Source: Phytoactinopolyspora mesophila (lineage in GTDB: Bacteria; Actinomycetota; Actinomycetes; Jiangellales; Jiangellaceae). Taken from it: 64,000 nucleotides of DNA. The notes beneath the pieces are model-generated. The model was not told where the DNA came from. It was given only the letters and a program-made list of their open reading frames with translations, and ran no database searches. Positions 18,253 to 28,000 of the stretch are shown here, in pieces (the first letter of the stretch is position 1; every line of letters begins with the position of its first letter). The stretch spans positions 124,001 through 188,000 of the forward strand of contig NZ_WLZY01000006.1 in assembly GCF_010122465.1 (NCBI RefSeq), read 5' to 3'. The position numbers and the translations under genes are program-made.

Positions 18253-18287
18253 AAAAACCCGCCTCCGTTCAGCGGAGGCGGGTTTTT
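18253..18287 (+). terminator. Rho-independent terminator after the WXG100 gene
   Basis: A 15-bp perfect stem (AAAAACCCGCCTCCG and its complement) with a five-base loop ends in TTTTT. The A-tract on the other side also allows termination of leftward transcripts from the LacI gene. Confidence 0.93.
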
Positions 18288-18359
18288 CGTCCCCTCTTCC
18301 CGGCTGATCGTCTGTGGGGTGATGGGCGCGCACTCGCGAGAGTTGCACTTATCAAGTAG

Positions 18360-19418
18360 TCAAGCGGCTGGTGCGGTGCTTTCCCGGACCACGAGACTTG
18401 GCGTGTCTGCCTGGACGTGCCAACGGGAATGCGGATCGGAGATCACCGACATAAGTGCCTCGGCCACTTGAATGCCGAGGGCATAGGTGTCTCGGGTCAG
18501 CGCGGTGAGTGCCGGGTGCATCAGCTGGGTCAGCACTGAATCGTCGAACGAGATGATCGACAGCTCTCCCGGTACCGAGACGCCCATCTCCATGGCGACG
18601 CCCAGGCCCGCGACCGCCATGACGTCGCTGTCGTAGATGATCGCGCTGGGACGGGGCCGCCCAGACAGCAGACGGCGGGTGGTGGATGCGCCCTCGGAAT
18701 CGCTGAAATCGGTGTGCACCGTCTGCACATGCTCCAGCGCCAAGCGTTGCGTCCCCTCTTGGAGGGCGCGGACTCGCTCCTGGGTGTGCGCGAACGCGGA
18801 GACCCCCGCGATGTGCGCGAGACGGGTGTGGCCGAGTGCCCCGAGGTAGTCGATGATCGACGTCATTGCCGCGTGATCATCGGCCCAGACACTCGACAAC
18901 GAGTCGTGGGGACCGGATCCGCCCAGGATGATGGCCGGCAGACCGAGCTGTTCCACGGCCGGGATGCGTGGATCGTCGACCTTGAGGTCCACGAGTACGA
19001 GTCCGTCGACCCGATGCTCGGATGCCCAGCGATGGTAGACGTCGATCTCGGCCTCGGTGTCTTCGACGATCAACAGTTGTAAGGCGATGCCCTCAGCGGA
19101 CAAGCCGGCCTGCAGGCCGGAGAGCAGATGGGCGAAGAAGGGCTCGACGCCCAGCGTCCGCGCCGGGCGGGCAAAGACGAGTCCCACCGAGTCGGTTCGC
19201 GCTCCGCTGAGGGCACGTGCGGCACGGTGCGGGCGCCAATTGAGCTCTTCGGCAATTCGCAGGATCCGGCCCCTGGTGTCGGCGCTGACACCAGGGCGCC
19301 CGTTGAGCGCGAACGACACCGCGCCTTTCGACACGCCTGCACGGCGAGCGATGTCGCTGATGGTTGGCCGGGCCGGGGCATTCGGCTCCACGGTTTCATC
19401 TCCGGTGTGCTGAGGCAC
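18360..19418 (-). CDS. LacI-family transcriptional repressor
   Basis: A sugar-responsive DNA-binding repressor of about 352 residues. The N-terminal helix-turn-helix ISDIARRAGVSKGAVSFALN is followed by a periplasmic-binding-protein-like effector domain with LacI-type landmarks (SAIIYDSDVMAVAGL, SIISFDDSVLTQLMHPALT). It is divergent from the ABC importer/glycosidase operon and so its likely repressor. I chose the GTG at 19418, preceded by AGGGAAGGG at good spacing; an in-frame ATG at 19445 has its purine-rich site too close. The inducer is predicted to be an N-glycan-derived sugar, by context only. Confidence 0.9.
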   Translation of the reverse strand: MPQHTGDETVEPNAPARPTISDIARRAGVSKGAVSFALNGRPGVSADTRGRILRIAEELNWRPHRAARALSGARTDSVGLVFARPARTLGVEPFFAHLLSGLQAGLSAEGIALQLLIVEDTEAEIDVYHRWASEHRVDGLVLVDLKVDDPRIPAVEQLGLPAIILGGSGPHDSLSSVWADDHAAMTSIIDYLGALGHTRLAHIAGVSAFAHTQERVRALQEGTQRLALEHVQTVHTDFSDSEGASTTRRLLSGRPRPSAIIYDSDVMAVAGLGVAMEMGVSVPGELSIISFDDSVLTQLMHPALTALTRDTYALGIQVAEALMSVISDPHSRWHVQADTPSLVVRESTAPAA

Positions 19419-19471
19419 GTGTGCGTCCCTTCCCTGTGCAGCCATTCTCCCAGGCGACCGACGCTGATCTC

Positions 19472-19520
19472 TTGACAGTCCTGTCTGCCACGTCCATAGT
19501 TACGGAACTAGACCGGTTTA
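19472..19520 (+). promoter_or_regulatory. Promoter with LacI-type operator for the N-glycan operon
   Basis: TTGACA (19472-19477), 17 bases, then CATAGT (19495-19500) gives a well-spaced promoter. A near-palindrome TAGACC/GGTTTA (19509-19520) lies at the predicted transcription start, where a LacI-family dimer would block initiation. A smaller palindrome GACAG-TC-CTGTC (19474-19485) overlaps the -35. Confidence 0.6.
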
Positions 19521-19600
19521 TCAAATCCCTGTCGTGCTGTTTCGGGACTCAGGCGAGTCACCAGGTGGCCGACTCGACAAACCGCACGGATGGAGGGCAG

Positions 19601-20884
19601 ATGGCACGGACGATCTGCTGGATAGCCGCCACAACAGCGCTTGCTGCCGGGTTGGCAGGATGTGGCCTAGGTGGCGGAGACGACCAAGCTGAACCGGTTG
19701 AGGTAACCGGTGAAATCGAAGGTGTTGTCACCCTGCAGACATGGGCGCTGAAACCGAACTTCACCGACTACGTCGAAGAAGTGATCGAAGGGTTCGAGGC
19801 AGAGTATCCCGATGTCGACGTGAGGTGGCTCGACCAGCCGGGTGAAGGCTATTCGGAGAAAGTGCTGAGCCAGGCGGCGAGCGGAGACCTGCCTGACGTG
19901 GTCAACCTACCGCCGGACTTCGCCCTTCCGCTGGCGGAGCAGGGCATGCTTATTGATGTCGACTCGGTGGATGAGGCATTACGCGAGGAATATGTTGACG
20001 GGGGCGTCGCGGCGTACGAATTCGCCGGGATGGACGGCGTCTTCGGTTATCCGTGGTATCTGAACACGGACGTCAACTACTGGAACGCCGAACTGCTGGA
20101 GGAATACGGCCTGGACGGCGACTCTCCGCCGACATCCTTCGAGGAACTGGTCGACCAGGCCAGGATCATGGCCGAGGAGTCCGGCGGCAGCGCGCATCTG
20201 ATGAGCCGCAAGCTGGAACTGGGTGATTTCGTCAACGCCGGGATCCCTGTGTTGTCCGAGGACGGCAGCGAGTTCGTTTTCAACACCCCCGAGGCCGCGG
20301 CGCTCCTGGACGAGTACCGGGACGCCTTCGATGAGGGACTTCTGCCGCGTGACGTGTTGACCGATGCCTACCTCGGCAACAGCCAGCTCTTTGTGGAGGA
20401 AAAGGTGGCCTGGAGCACCGGAGGTGGCAACTTCATCAACGGTATACGCGAGAGTAACCCCTCACTGGCGGAGAAGGTGGTGCCTTCTCCCGCGTTCGGC
20501 ACGCCGCCGCTGTACGTGCAAGGCCTCGGGGTGGCCCGCGACAGCGACAATCTTGCCGCCGCGGTCGAGTTGGCGCGATGGGTCACCAACGCTGAGAACC
20601 AAGCCGAGTTCGCCAGGATCGTGCCGGGCATCTTCCCGAGTACCACAGCGTCAGCTGAAGATCCGTTCTTCACCGACAGCACCGGTACGAACGACGACGA
20701 CGCCAAGGTGATCGCCTTCGAGTCGCTCGCCGAAGCGCAGGTGCTGCAGCCTTATGAGGTCGACGACGCGATGTCGGACATCATCAATCAGCAGATATCC
20801 CTTGCGATCAGTGGCGAGGTGACCTCACAGGAAGCGCTCGATACGGCCGTTGAGCGATGCAACAACCTCCTCGGCACGTCCTGA
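19601..20884 (+). CDS. ABC transporter sugar-binding lipoprotein (family 1)
   Basis: A 427-residue extracytoplasmic solute-binding protein. The signal peptide ends in the lipobox LAGC with Cys21 as the lipidated residue, followed by an acidic linker and a two-lobed family 1 (maltose/oligosaccharide-type) fold including YPDVDVRWLDQPGEGYSEK and FGYPWYLNTDVNYWN. Aromatic residues in that segment suit sugar stacking. The ATG at 19601 has GGAGGG just upstream; the frame is open further back but that part holds the promoter. It overlaps the first permease gene. Substrate is inferred to be an N-glycan-derived oligosaccharide from the adjoining GH85 and GH38 genes. Confidence 0.9.
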   Translation: MARTICWIAATTALAAGLAGCGLGGGDDQAEPVEVTGEIEGVVTLQTWALKPNFTDYVEEVIEGFEAEYPDVDVRWLDQPGEGYSEKVLSQAASGDLPDVVNLPPDFALPLAEQGMLIDVDSVDEALREEYVDGGVAAYEFAGMDGVFGYPWYLNTDVNYWNAELLEEYGLDGDSPPTSFEELVDQARIMAEESGGSAHLMSRKLELGDFVNAGIPVLSEDGSEFVFNTPEAAALLDEYRDAFDEGLLPRDVLTDAYLGNSQLFVEEKVAWSTGGGNFINGIRESNPSLAEKVVPSPAFGTPPLYVQGLGVARDSDNLAAAVELARWVTNAENQAEFARIVPGIFPSTTASAEDPFFTDSTGTNDDDAKVIAFESLAEAQVLQPYEVDDAMSDIINQQISLAISGEVTSQEALDTAVERCNNLLGTS

Positions 20885-21831
20885 TGACGCTGACCGCGAA
20901 ACCGGAGCGTGGCGCGGCGCGCACGGGGCGCCGCGCCACCCCGGCAGCCTCCAGGGCCATCCGGCAGCAGCGGTGGTTCGCGCCGTTGCTGCTGGTGGCC
21001 CCCGCCGTGGTGTGGCTGGCACTGTTCAACATCTGGCCATCGATCAACACCGTTGTGCTGGCGTTCACCGACGCCAAACCGCTCGGCGGCGGCTCGTTCA
21101 TCGGTACAGCGAACTTCGAACGGCTGGCCAGCGACGACCAACTCGTCTATGCGCTGATCAACAGCATCGTCTACATGCTGGTGTGCCTGCCGCTGCTGAC
21201 AGTGTTGCCGTTGCTGCTGGCCCTGCTCGTGGAGAAGAAGCTGCCGGGCATCACCTTCTTCCGCACCGCCTTCTACACGCCGGTGATCGCCTCGGCGGTC
21301 GTGGTCGCGCTGATCTGGAACTGGCTGCTCGACGACCGCGGCGCGATCAATGCAATCGCCCAGTCGCTCGGCTTTCTCAGCGGCCCGCTTCCCTTCCTGA
21401 CCGACCGCTGGCTGCTGTTGTTCAGCGCGATCAGCCTCACGGTGTGGAAGGGCCTCGGCTACTACATGATCATCTACTTATCGGCGCTGGGTAACGTCAG
21501 CAGGGAATTGCATGAGGCGGCGGCCGTGGACGGCGCGGGTGTGTTCCGGCGGTTCATGGCCGTCACCGTGCCGGGCGTGCGCAACACGATGCTTCTGATC
21601 ATGGTGTTGATCACCGTCTCCGCCCTGCGTGTCTTCTCGGAGCTGTTCATTCTCACCAACGGCACGGGCGGACCGGGCGGTCGGGTGATGAGCGTGGTGA
21701 TGCTGATCCAGATGTATAGCCGGGGATTCACCGGAGATCTTGGCTACGCGTCCGCGCTGAGCATCCTGCTCTTCGTCATCACCGTCGGCCCGATGCTGGT
21801 ACTGGCCCGCATGAACCGGAGGTCGTCGTGA
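20884..21831 (+). CDS. ABC sugar permease, MalF-type
   Basis: A 315-residue membrane permease with about six helices after a basic cytoplasmic N-terminus. The EAA loop ELHEAAAVDGAGVFRRF that docks the ATPase is intact. The ATG at 20884 overlaps the binding-protein stop (TGATG). No ATPase gene is present in the operon; such CUT1 systems usually share an MsmK-type ATPase encoded elsewhere. Confidence 0.92.
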   Translation: MTLTAKPERGAARTGRRATPAASRAIRQQRWFAPLLLVAPAVVWLALFNIWPSINTVVLAFTDAKPLGGGSFIGTANFERLASDDQLVYALINSIVYMLVCLPLLTVLPLLLALLVEKKLPGITFFRTAFYTPVIASAVVVALIWNWLLDDRGAINAIAQSLGFLSGPLPFLTDRWLLLFSAISLTVWKGLGYYMIIYLSALGNVSRELHEAAAVDGAGVFRRFMAVTVPGVRNTMLLIMVLITVSALRVFSELFILTNGTGGPGGRVMSVVMLIQMYSRGFTGDLGYASALSILLFVITVGPMLVLARMNRRSS

Positions 21832-22727
21832 GCGCAACCGATCACGCCACGCCAGGGGTGGACGCCCGCCCGCGGTCGCGCCGGCGAGCCTACGCCTTCA
21901 ACTCGATGTCACCCCGCGAGAAAATCCTCCGGTACGTCTTGATGCTCGTGGTGCTGCTGATCACCGTCGGCCCCTTCCTCTGGCAGCTCTCGACGTCGTT
22001 GAAGGGCGCGACGGAGAACATCTACACCGCGACCCCCAGCTTCATCCCGGCTGAACCGACCCTGTCCAACTACGTGCGGGTCAGCGAGACCGTCCCGATC
22101 TGGACGTTCGCCCAGAACTCGCTGTTCGTCGCCTTCGTCGTGGTGCTCGGCAACGCAATCGGGGCCACTCTGGCCGGCTTCGCTCTGGCACGATTGAGAT
22201 TTCGCGGCGCCAAGCTGATCTTCGCGCTGATCCTCGCCACCCTGATCCTGCCTGGCGAGGTCACGATCATCGCGCAGTACATCACCATCCGGGAGATGGG
22301 CCTGGCAGACACGCTGATCGGAGTTGCGCTGCCCGGCACCATCGGGATGCTCAACATCTTGCTGATGTGGGCCGCCTTCCGGGCCATCCCGCAGGAGCTC
22401 GACGATGCCGCGAAGGTGGACGGCGCCAACGTCTGGCAACGGTTGCGCCATGTCGGCCTGCCCAACGTCCGCGGCATGCTCAGTGTCATCACGATCTTCG
22501 CGTTCATCGGTGCCTGGGACGACTTCCTGTGGCCACTGATCGTGCTGACCGACCCGGCCAACTACACCCTGACCGTGGGCCTTCAATACCTCAACGGTGC
22601 GTTCAGCGCCAACCCACGTGTCATCGCCGCGGGCACGATGATCGCGTTCATTCCGATCGTGATCGTCTTCGCGGTGTTACAGCGGTTCTTTTTCCGAGGA
22701 GTCGAAGAGGGAGCGATCAAAGGATGA
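21828..22727 (+). CDS. ABC sugar permease, MalG-type
   Basis: A 299-residue second permease, about six helices, with the EAA loop ELDDAAKVDGANVWQRL. The GTG at 21828 overlaps the previous stop (GTGA) and its own stop overlaps the GH85 start (ATGA), so importer and glycosidase are made together. Confidence 0.92.
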   Translation: MSATDHATPGVDARPRSRRRAYAFNSMSPREKILRYVLMLVVLLITVGPFLWQLSTSLKGATENIYTATPSFIPAEPTLSNYVRVSETVPIWTFAQNSLFVAFVVVLGNAIGATLAGFALARLRFRGAKLIFALILATLILPGEVTIIAQYITIREMGLADTLIGVALPGTIGMLNILLMWAAFRAIPQELDDAAKVDGANVWQRLRHVGLPNVRGMLSVITIFAFIGAWDDFLWPLIVLTDPANYTLTVGLQYLNGAFSANPRVIAAGTMIAFIPIVIVFAVLQRFFFRGVEEGAIKG

Positions 22728-24925
22728 GCCAGAATCGCAGGAGAATCTCTCGCCGAAGCTTGCTTCTGTCCACCACGGCGGCCGGTGCGGCCGCATTGGT
22801 CGGGGCACCAGCGCAGGTGATCGCCGCGACACCGCTCCAGCGCCGGCAGCGCCAGAGCGGCGACCTCGCCACCGAGCCGCAGGCCTTCTACTGGTTCCCG
22901 GAGACGCCTCCCGAAGGGGCGCCGGATCCAGGAATCGTCTGGCAGGGTCTGCTGGACTGGGACCCGGCGGCCGAACCCGACGTGCCGTTCAACACCGCGA
23001 CCGTGCCTGTTGCGGATCGGTTCACGCCGGTGCCGGCCAACTCGAGCGCTCGCGCCGGGCAGGGTGCAGTGCAATCACTGGTGGCCTTCGCGGGTACGGC
23101 GGGTAATCCTTCCCAGGGCAGCGCGACGGCGTCGTACTACGCCTTTACCCACTGGGCGTACATCGAGGAGTTGGTGTTCTGGGGCGGTTCTTGGTGGGAG
23201 GGCATCATCCTCGCGCCGAACGCACCGGTGGTGGACGCGGCACATCGTGCCGGGGTCGCGGTACTCGGTAACGTGTTCCTGCCGCCTGTCGTATACGGCG
23301 GGGACCTGAAATGGCATGACGAACTCGTTCAACAGGACGACGACGGCCGGTTCCCGGTAGCCGACAAACTCATCGAGGTCGCCGGCGTCCTCGGTTTCGA
23401 CGGATGGTTCATCAACTCCGAGACCGAAGGCGGCGACGGCGAGCTCGCTGATGCGACCCGCGCCTTCCTCGCCTACCTCCAGCAGCACAGCAACCTGCGG
23501 ATTACTTGGTACGACTCGATGATCACCACCGGAGAGATCCAGTGGCAGAACGAACTCAACGAGCGCAACGATGTGTTTCTGCAGGACGGGGACGCGCGCG
23601 TCAGCGATTCTATGTTCTTGAACTTCTGGTGGAACGAGAACATGCTCGCTGGCTCGGCCGAGCATGCCCGGGAGCTGGGGCGGTCCCCGTACGAGCTGTA
23701 TTCCGGTATCGACACCGAGGCGCGCGGCTACACCACGCCGGTGGACTGGGAAGCACTGTTCCCGGTGGATGGTGACCACACCACGTCGCTCGGCATCTAC
23801 CGTCCGGAATGGACATGGCGCTCGCTTCCTGGCGATCATCAGCCGGCCGAGTTCCACGAGCGCGACGATCGGTACTGGGTCGGCCCGACCGGTGATCCGG
23901 CGTCGGCGCAGCCGGGCTCGGACTGGCCGGGACTCGCGGCGTTCGTCGCCGACCGGCCGGTCGCGGTCGGCTTCCCGTTCGCCTCCGCCTTCGGGACCGG
24001 CCACGGCACCGGGTACTGGGTCGACGGTGAGAAGGTGAGCGACCAGGCGTGGAACCATCTTGGCGTCCAGGACATCCAGCCGGCCCGGCGCTGGGTGGTG
24101 CGTGGAGCCGACGCGTCGCCGCGATTCGACTTTGATGTCGCCTATCAGGGCGGGGAATCCGTGGCGTTCGATGCCCACCCGGAGCCGTCGGTGGTGGAGC
24201 TCTTCCGGTTCGGCTCCTTCGTCGAACCGGGCGCCGTGGTGGAGCTGGTCCACCAGGGGGACGCCGATCTGGAGATCGGCGTGGCCACCGAGGTTCCACG
24301 TGCGCCCGGGGCCGAACCGTCGTACCGATTCCGGCCGGTCGAGCGGGTGCGTCAGGCCACGGGATGGACGATCTCCCGGGCCGGCCTCGACGACGTCGCC
24401 GGGGAGAAGCTGCACGTGCTCGCGCTCCGGTTCTCCGCGCGGCAGGCCGGCACCTGGCATCTCGGCCAGCTGAGCGTGCTCGGCCGCCGTCCGCCCCGGC
24501 CTCCGTCCCGGGTCAGGGGATTGCGGGTCCAGCACACCTGGGTGGGCGACGACGAGGCACGGCACGTCCGGCTCTTGTGGGACCGGGCCGGCGACACCCA
24601 CCACTACGAGGTCTACGTCCGCCACGGCAGGACCCGACGTTTCCTCGGAGCGACCGGTTCCGGCGCGTACTACGTGCCCGATCTGCCGGCCGGCTCGGAC
24701 GCCGACGCCCCAAGCACCGCGGGTTCCGATGCTTCGGGGCCGGGTGCTGCGGGTTCGGGTGCTGCGGGTTCGGGTGCTGCGGGTTCGGGTGCTGCGGGTT
24801 CGGGTGCTGCGGGTTCGGGTGCTGCGGGTTCAGGTGCTGCGGGTTCAGGTGCTGCGGTGATCGAAGTGGTCGCCGTATCGCAGCTCTTCGCCCGCTCGGC
24901 TCCCGCCGTCGTCCCCCTCCGGTGA
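22724..24925 (+). CDS. GH85 endo-beta-N-acetylglucosaminidase, Tat-exported
   Basis: A 733-residue secreted enzyme predicted to cut the chitobiose core of N-linked glycans. The N-terminus has a twin-arginine signal (SRRSLLLS before a hydrophobic stretch ending near AQVIAA), so it is exported folded. The catalytic barrel includes YIEELVFWGGSWW and GWFINSETEG, where N231 and E233 match the GH85 Asn/Glu pair used in substrate-assisted catalysis. Beta-sandwich regions follow (about 480-620), then an FN3-like domain whose loop carries seven AAGSG repeats. The importer genes upstream and GH38 alpha-mannosidase downstream support the assignment. Its stop codon lies in the hairpin at 24921. Confidence 0.85.
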   Translation: MSQNRRRISRRSLLLSTTAAGAAALVGAPAQVIAATPLQRRQRQSGDLATEPQAFYWFPETPPEGAPDPGIVWQGLLDWDPAAEPDVPFNTATVPVADRFTPVPANSSARAGQGAVQSLVAFAGTAGNPSQGSATASYYAFTHWAYIEELVFWGGSWWEGIILAPNAPVVDAAHRAGVAVLGNVFLPPVVYGGDLKWHDELVQQDDDGRFPVADKLIEVAGVLGFDGWFINSETEGGDGELADATRAFLAYLQQHSNLRITWYDSMITTGEIQWQNELNERNDVFLQDGDARVSDSMFLNFWWNENMLAGSAEHARELGRSPYELYSGIDTEARGYTTPVDWEALFPVDGDHTTSLGIYRPEWTWRSLPGDHQPAEFHERDDRYWVGPTGDPASAQPGSDWPGLAAFVADRPVAVGFPFASAFGTGHGTGYWVDGEKVSDQAWNHLGVQDIQPARRWVVRGADASPRFDFDVAYQGGESVAFDAHPEPSVVELFRFGSFVEPGAVVELVHQGDADLEIGVATEVPRAPGAEPSYRFRPVERVRQATGWTISRAGLDDVAGEKLHVLALRFSARQAGTWHLGQLSVLGRRPPRPPSRVRGLRVQHTWVGDDEARHVRLLWDRAGDTHHYEVYVRHGRTRRFLGATGSGAYYVPDLPAGSDADAPSTAGSDASGPGAAGSGAAGSGAAGSGAAGSGAAGSGAAGSGAAGSGAAVIEVVAVSQLFARSAPAVVPLR
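24751..24855 (+). repeat. Seven 15-bp tandem repeats encoding AAGSG
   Basis: Seven consecutive copies of GGGTTCGGGTGCTGC lie inside the C-terminal domain of the GH85 gene; the last two have one A for G change. The unit is a multiple of three, so copy-number change alters loop length without frameshift. Confidence 0.95.
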
Positions 24926-25009
24926 TCGTGAGGGCGTTGTGGTCGCTCCTCAGCGACCACAACGCCCTCACGATCACCAAATCGCGACCACAACGCCCTC
25001 CCGATCACC
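24921..25009. repeat. Perfect 27-bp inverted repeat plus third half-copy between GH85 and GH38 genes
   Basis: Arms at 24921-24947 and 24952-24978 are perfectly complementary with a four-base loop. A third copy of the right arm at 24984-25009 differs at one base. The outer ends are GGTGATCGTG, and the GH85 TGA stop is part of the left arm. There is no T-tract. It may attenuate transcription into the mannosidase gene or stabilise the upstream mRNA. Confidence 0.9.
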
Positions 25010-25046
25010 GATAAAGAACATGCCAAAATGAGGAGCTGAACACCGT

Positions 25047-28000
25047 ATGCATCATGACCGCTCGCTGATCGAGAACCGGATCGAGCGCGTCCTCCGGCAG
25101 CGGCTGCGCCCTGCCGTGCACCGCACTGTCGCGCCGCTGTCCGTGGCGGCTTGGCACGTCAATGGAGGTCAGGGTGAGCCTGTCGACCCGCCCACCGCGC
25201 TGCCCGGTGGACCGGGTGCGGAAGGTGGTGTCGAGTACCGCCCGGCCGGCGTCGGTGATCGCTGGGGGCCGGCGTGGGGCACGTCGTGGTTCCACCTCAC
25301 AGGCGAGGTGCCAGCGGATGCGGCCGGTCGGCGGGTGGAGCTCGTCGTCGACCTGGGATGGGAGGACCACTCGCCAGGATTCCAGGCCGAGGGGCTGGTG
25401 TATCGCCCGGACGGATCGGTGGTCAAGGGCCTCAACCCACGCAACAGCTGGGTACCGATCGGTGACACTGCAACCGGCGGCGAGCAGATCGATCTTTACG
25501 TCGAGGCGGCCGCGAACCCGCTGATCATGGATTCCGATCCTTTCAGCCCCACGGATCTGGGGGAGAAGACCACTGCGGGCGGCGAGCCGCTCTATCGGCT
25601 CAACCGGATCGACATCTGTGTATTCGAGAGCGACGTGTGGGAGCTCGTCCAGGACATCGAGGTCCTGGACGGGCTCATGCGGGAGCTGCCCGAAGGGGAG
25701 CCCCGACGTTGGTCGATCGAACGAGCGTTGGAACGTGCCCTGGACGTGCTGGATCTGCAGGACATTCCCGGCACGGCCGATTCTGCCCGGGAAGAGTTGC
25801 GCGATGTGCTCGCGAGTCCGGCGAACGCGAGCGTGCACCGGATTTCGGCGGTGGGTCACGCGCACATCGACTCCGCCTGGCTGTGGCCGACCCGCGAGAC
25901 CGTCCGCAAGGTGGCGCGGACCAGCTCCAACGTCGTGCAATTGCTCGACGAGTATCCGGAGATGGTCTTCGCGATGTCTTCGGCTCAGCAATTGGAATGG
26001 ATCGAGCAGCATCGCCCTGAGGTGTTCGCGCGAGTGGCCGAACACATCAAGGATGGACGGTTCGTCCCGGTCGGTGGCATGTGGGTGGAGTCGGACACCA
26101 ACATGCCCGGTTCTGAGGCGATGGCCCGTCAGTTCGTCTACGGCAAGCGGTACTTCCTGGAGAAATTCGGCGTCGAGACGGAGGAAGTGTGGCTGCCGGA
26201 CTCGTTCGGCTATTCGCCTGCCCTGCCGCAATTGGTCCGGCTCTCCGGTTCGCGCTGGTTCCTCACCCAGAAGATCTCCTGGAACCAGCGCAATCCGTTC
26301 CCACATCACAGCTTCTGGTGGGAAGGGATCGACGGCACCAGGGTGTTTACTCACTTCCCGCCGGTGGACACCTACAACTCGGAGCTGTCCGGGCGGGAAC
26401 TGGCCCATGCGGTGCGCAACTTCCGCGACAAGGGTGGCGCTTCCAGGTCGCTCGTGCCTTTCGGATGGGGCGACGGTGGTGGCGGTCCCACCCGCGAGAT
26501 GATCGCCCGGGCGAGCCGGACGGCAGACCTGGAAGGCTCGCCACGCGTGACAATCGAGAAGCCGTCCGCGTTCTTCGCCGCGGCCGAGGAAGAATACGCC
26601 GATGCACCGGTCTGGGCAGGCGAGCTGTACCTCGAGCTGCACCGGGGCACCTACACGTCGCAGGCGAAGACCAAACGGGGCAACCGGCGCAGTGAGCACT
26701 TGCTGGCCGAAGCCGAGCTCTGGTGCACCACAGCGGCTGCCCAAGGGTTGATCGAGTATCCGTACGACCAGTTGGAACGGATCTGGAAGCTCGTTTTGCT
26801 TCAGCAGTTCCACGACATCCTGCCCGGCTCTTCCATTGCCTGGGTGCACCGCGAGGCCGCTGAGACCTACGAGCAGATCGCGACAGAACTCACCGACGTT
26901 ATCGTCGCCGCGCAGCGTGCCCTGGCCGGGGACGGCGACGGCACGGTGGTCTTCAACGCCGCGCCCCACACACGCGCCGGTGTGCCTGCGTTCGGGGCGT
27001 TGCCGCAGCCCCCGGCACCGGAACCGGTCAAGGTCGAAGCCCGCGACGGAGGGTACGTTCTGGACAACGGCCGCCTGCGGGTGGTGATCGACGCGCGCGG
27101 CTTGTTGACCTCCGTGCACGACGCCGAGGCTGCCCGTGAGGTGCTGGCTCCCGGGGCCGCCGGGAACCTGCTTCAGGTGCATCCGGACTTCCCGAATATG
27201 TGGGATGCGTGGGACGTCGACCGGTTCTATCGCAATACCGTTGTCGAGCTCACCGAGGCCGACGACGTCATGTTGCAGCCGATGGGTTCGGACGGGATAG
27301 CGACCGTCAAGGTCAGGCGGACATTCGGTGACTCACACGTGACGCAGTTGATCAGCCTTGCGCCGGACGTGCGCAGAGTTGATCTGGGCGTCGATGTCGA
27401 CTGGCACGAGCGCGAGAAATTCCTCAAGGCCGCGTTCCCGCTCGATGTGCACAGCCGGCACGCTTCGTACGAGACCCAGTTCGGCCACCATGAGCGACCG
27501 ACGCACGAGAACACGTCGTGGGAAGCGATGAAGTTCGAAGTGTGCGCCCATCGCTTCGTCCATGTGGCAGAGCCCGGGTACGGCGTCGCGCTGGTCAACG
27601 ATTCCACGTATGGGCACGACGTCCGTCGCGAAGCACGGACCGGCGGCGGTACCACCACGACGCTGCGACTCTCCTTGCTGCGCGCTCCTCGATTCCCAGA
27701 TCCGGAGACCGACCAGGGCCGGCACCTGCTCCGATACGCACTGGTTCCAGGAGCCGGCATCGAGGACGCGGTCCGCGAGGGCGCCGCCATCAACCTGCCC
27801 GAACGTGCTGTTCCCGGCGACCAGCCGGTGCAGCCACTCGTGCAGGTCCACTCCGGCACGGGTGTCGTGACGGCGGTCAAACTCGCCGATGATCGTTCAG
27901 GGGACGTCGTCGTCCGCCTCTATGAAGCGTCAGGCGGGCGGTCCATCACACAGCTGCAGACCAGCCTTCCGGTCACGTCGGTGGTGGAGACTGACCTGCT

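Noticed and set aside
24751-24855. Regular short repeats that could suggest a CRISPR array
   Set aside because: Units are 15 bp, directly adjacent without spacers, and in frame within a gene, so they are a coding tandem repeat.
25005-27182. 725-residue minus-strand frame opposite the alpha-mannosidase
   Set aside because: GH38 catalytic motifs are on the plus strand; the antisense frame has no start signal or motif.
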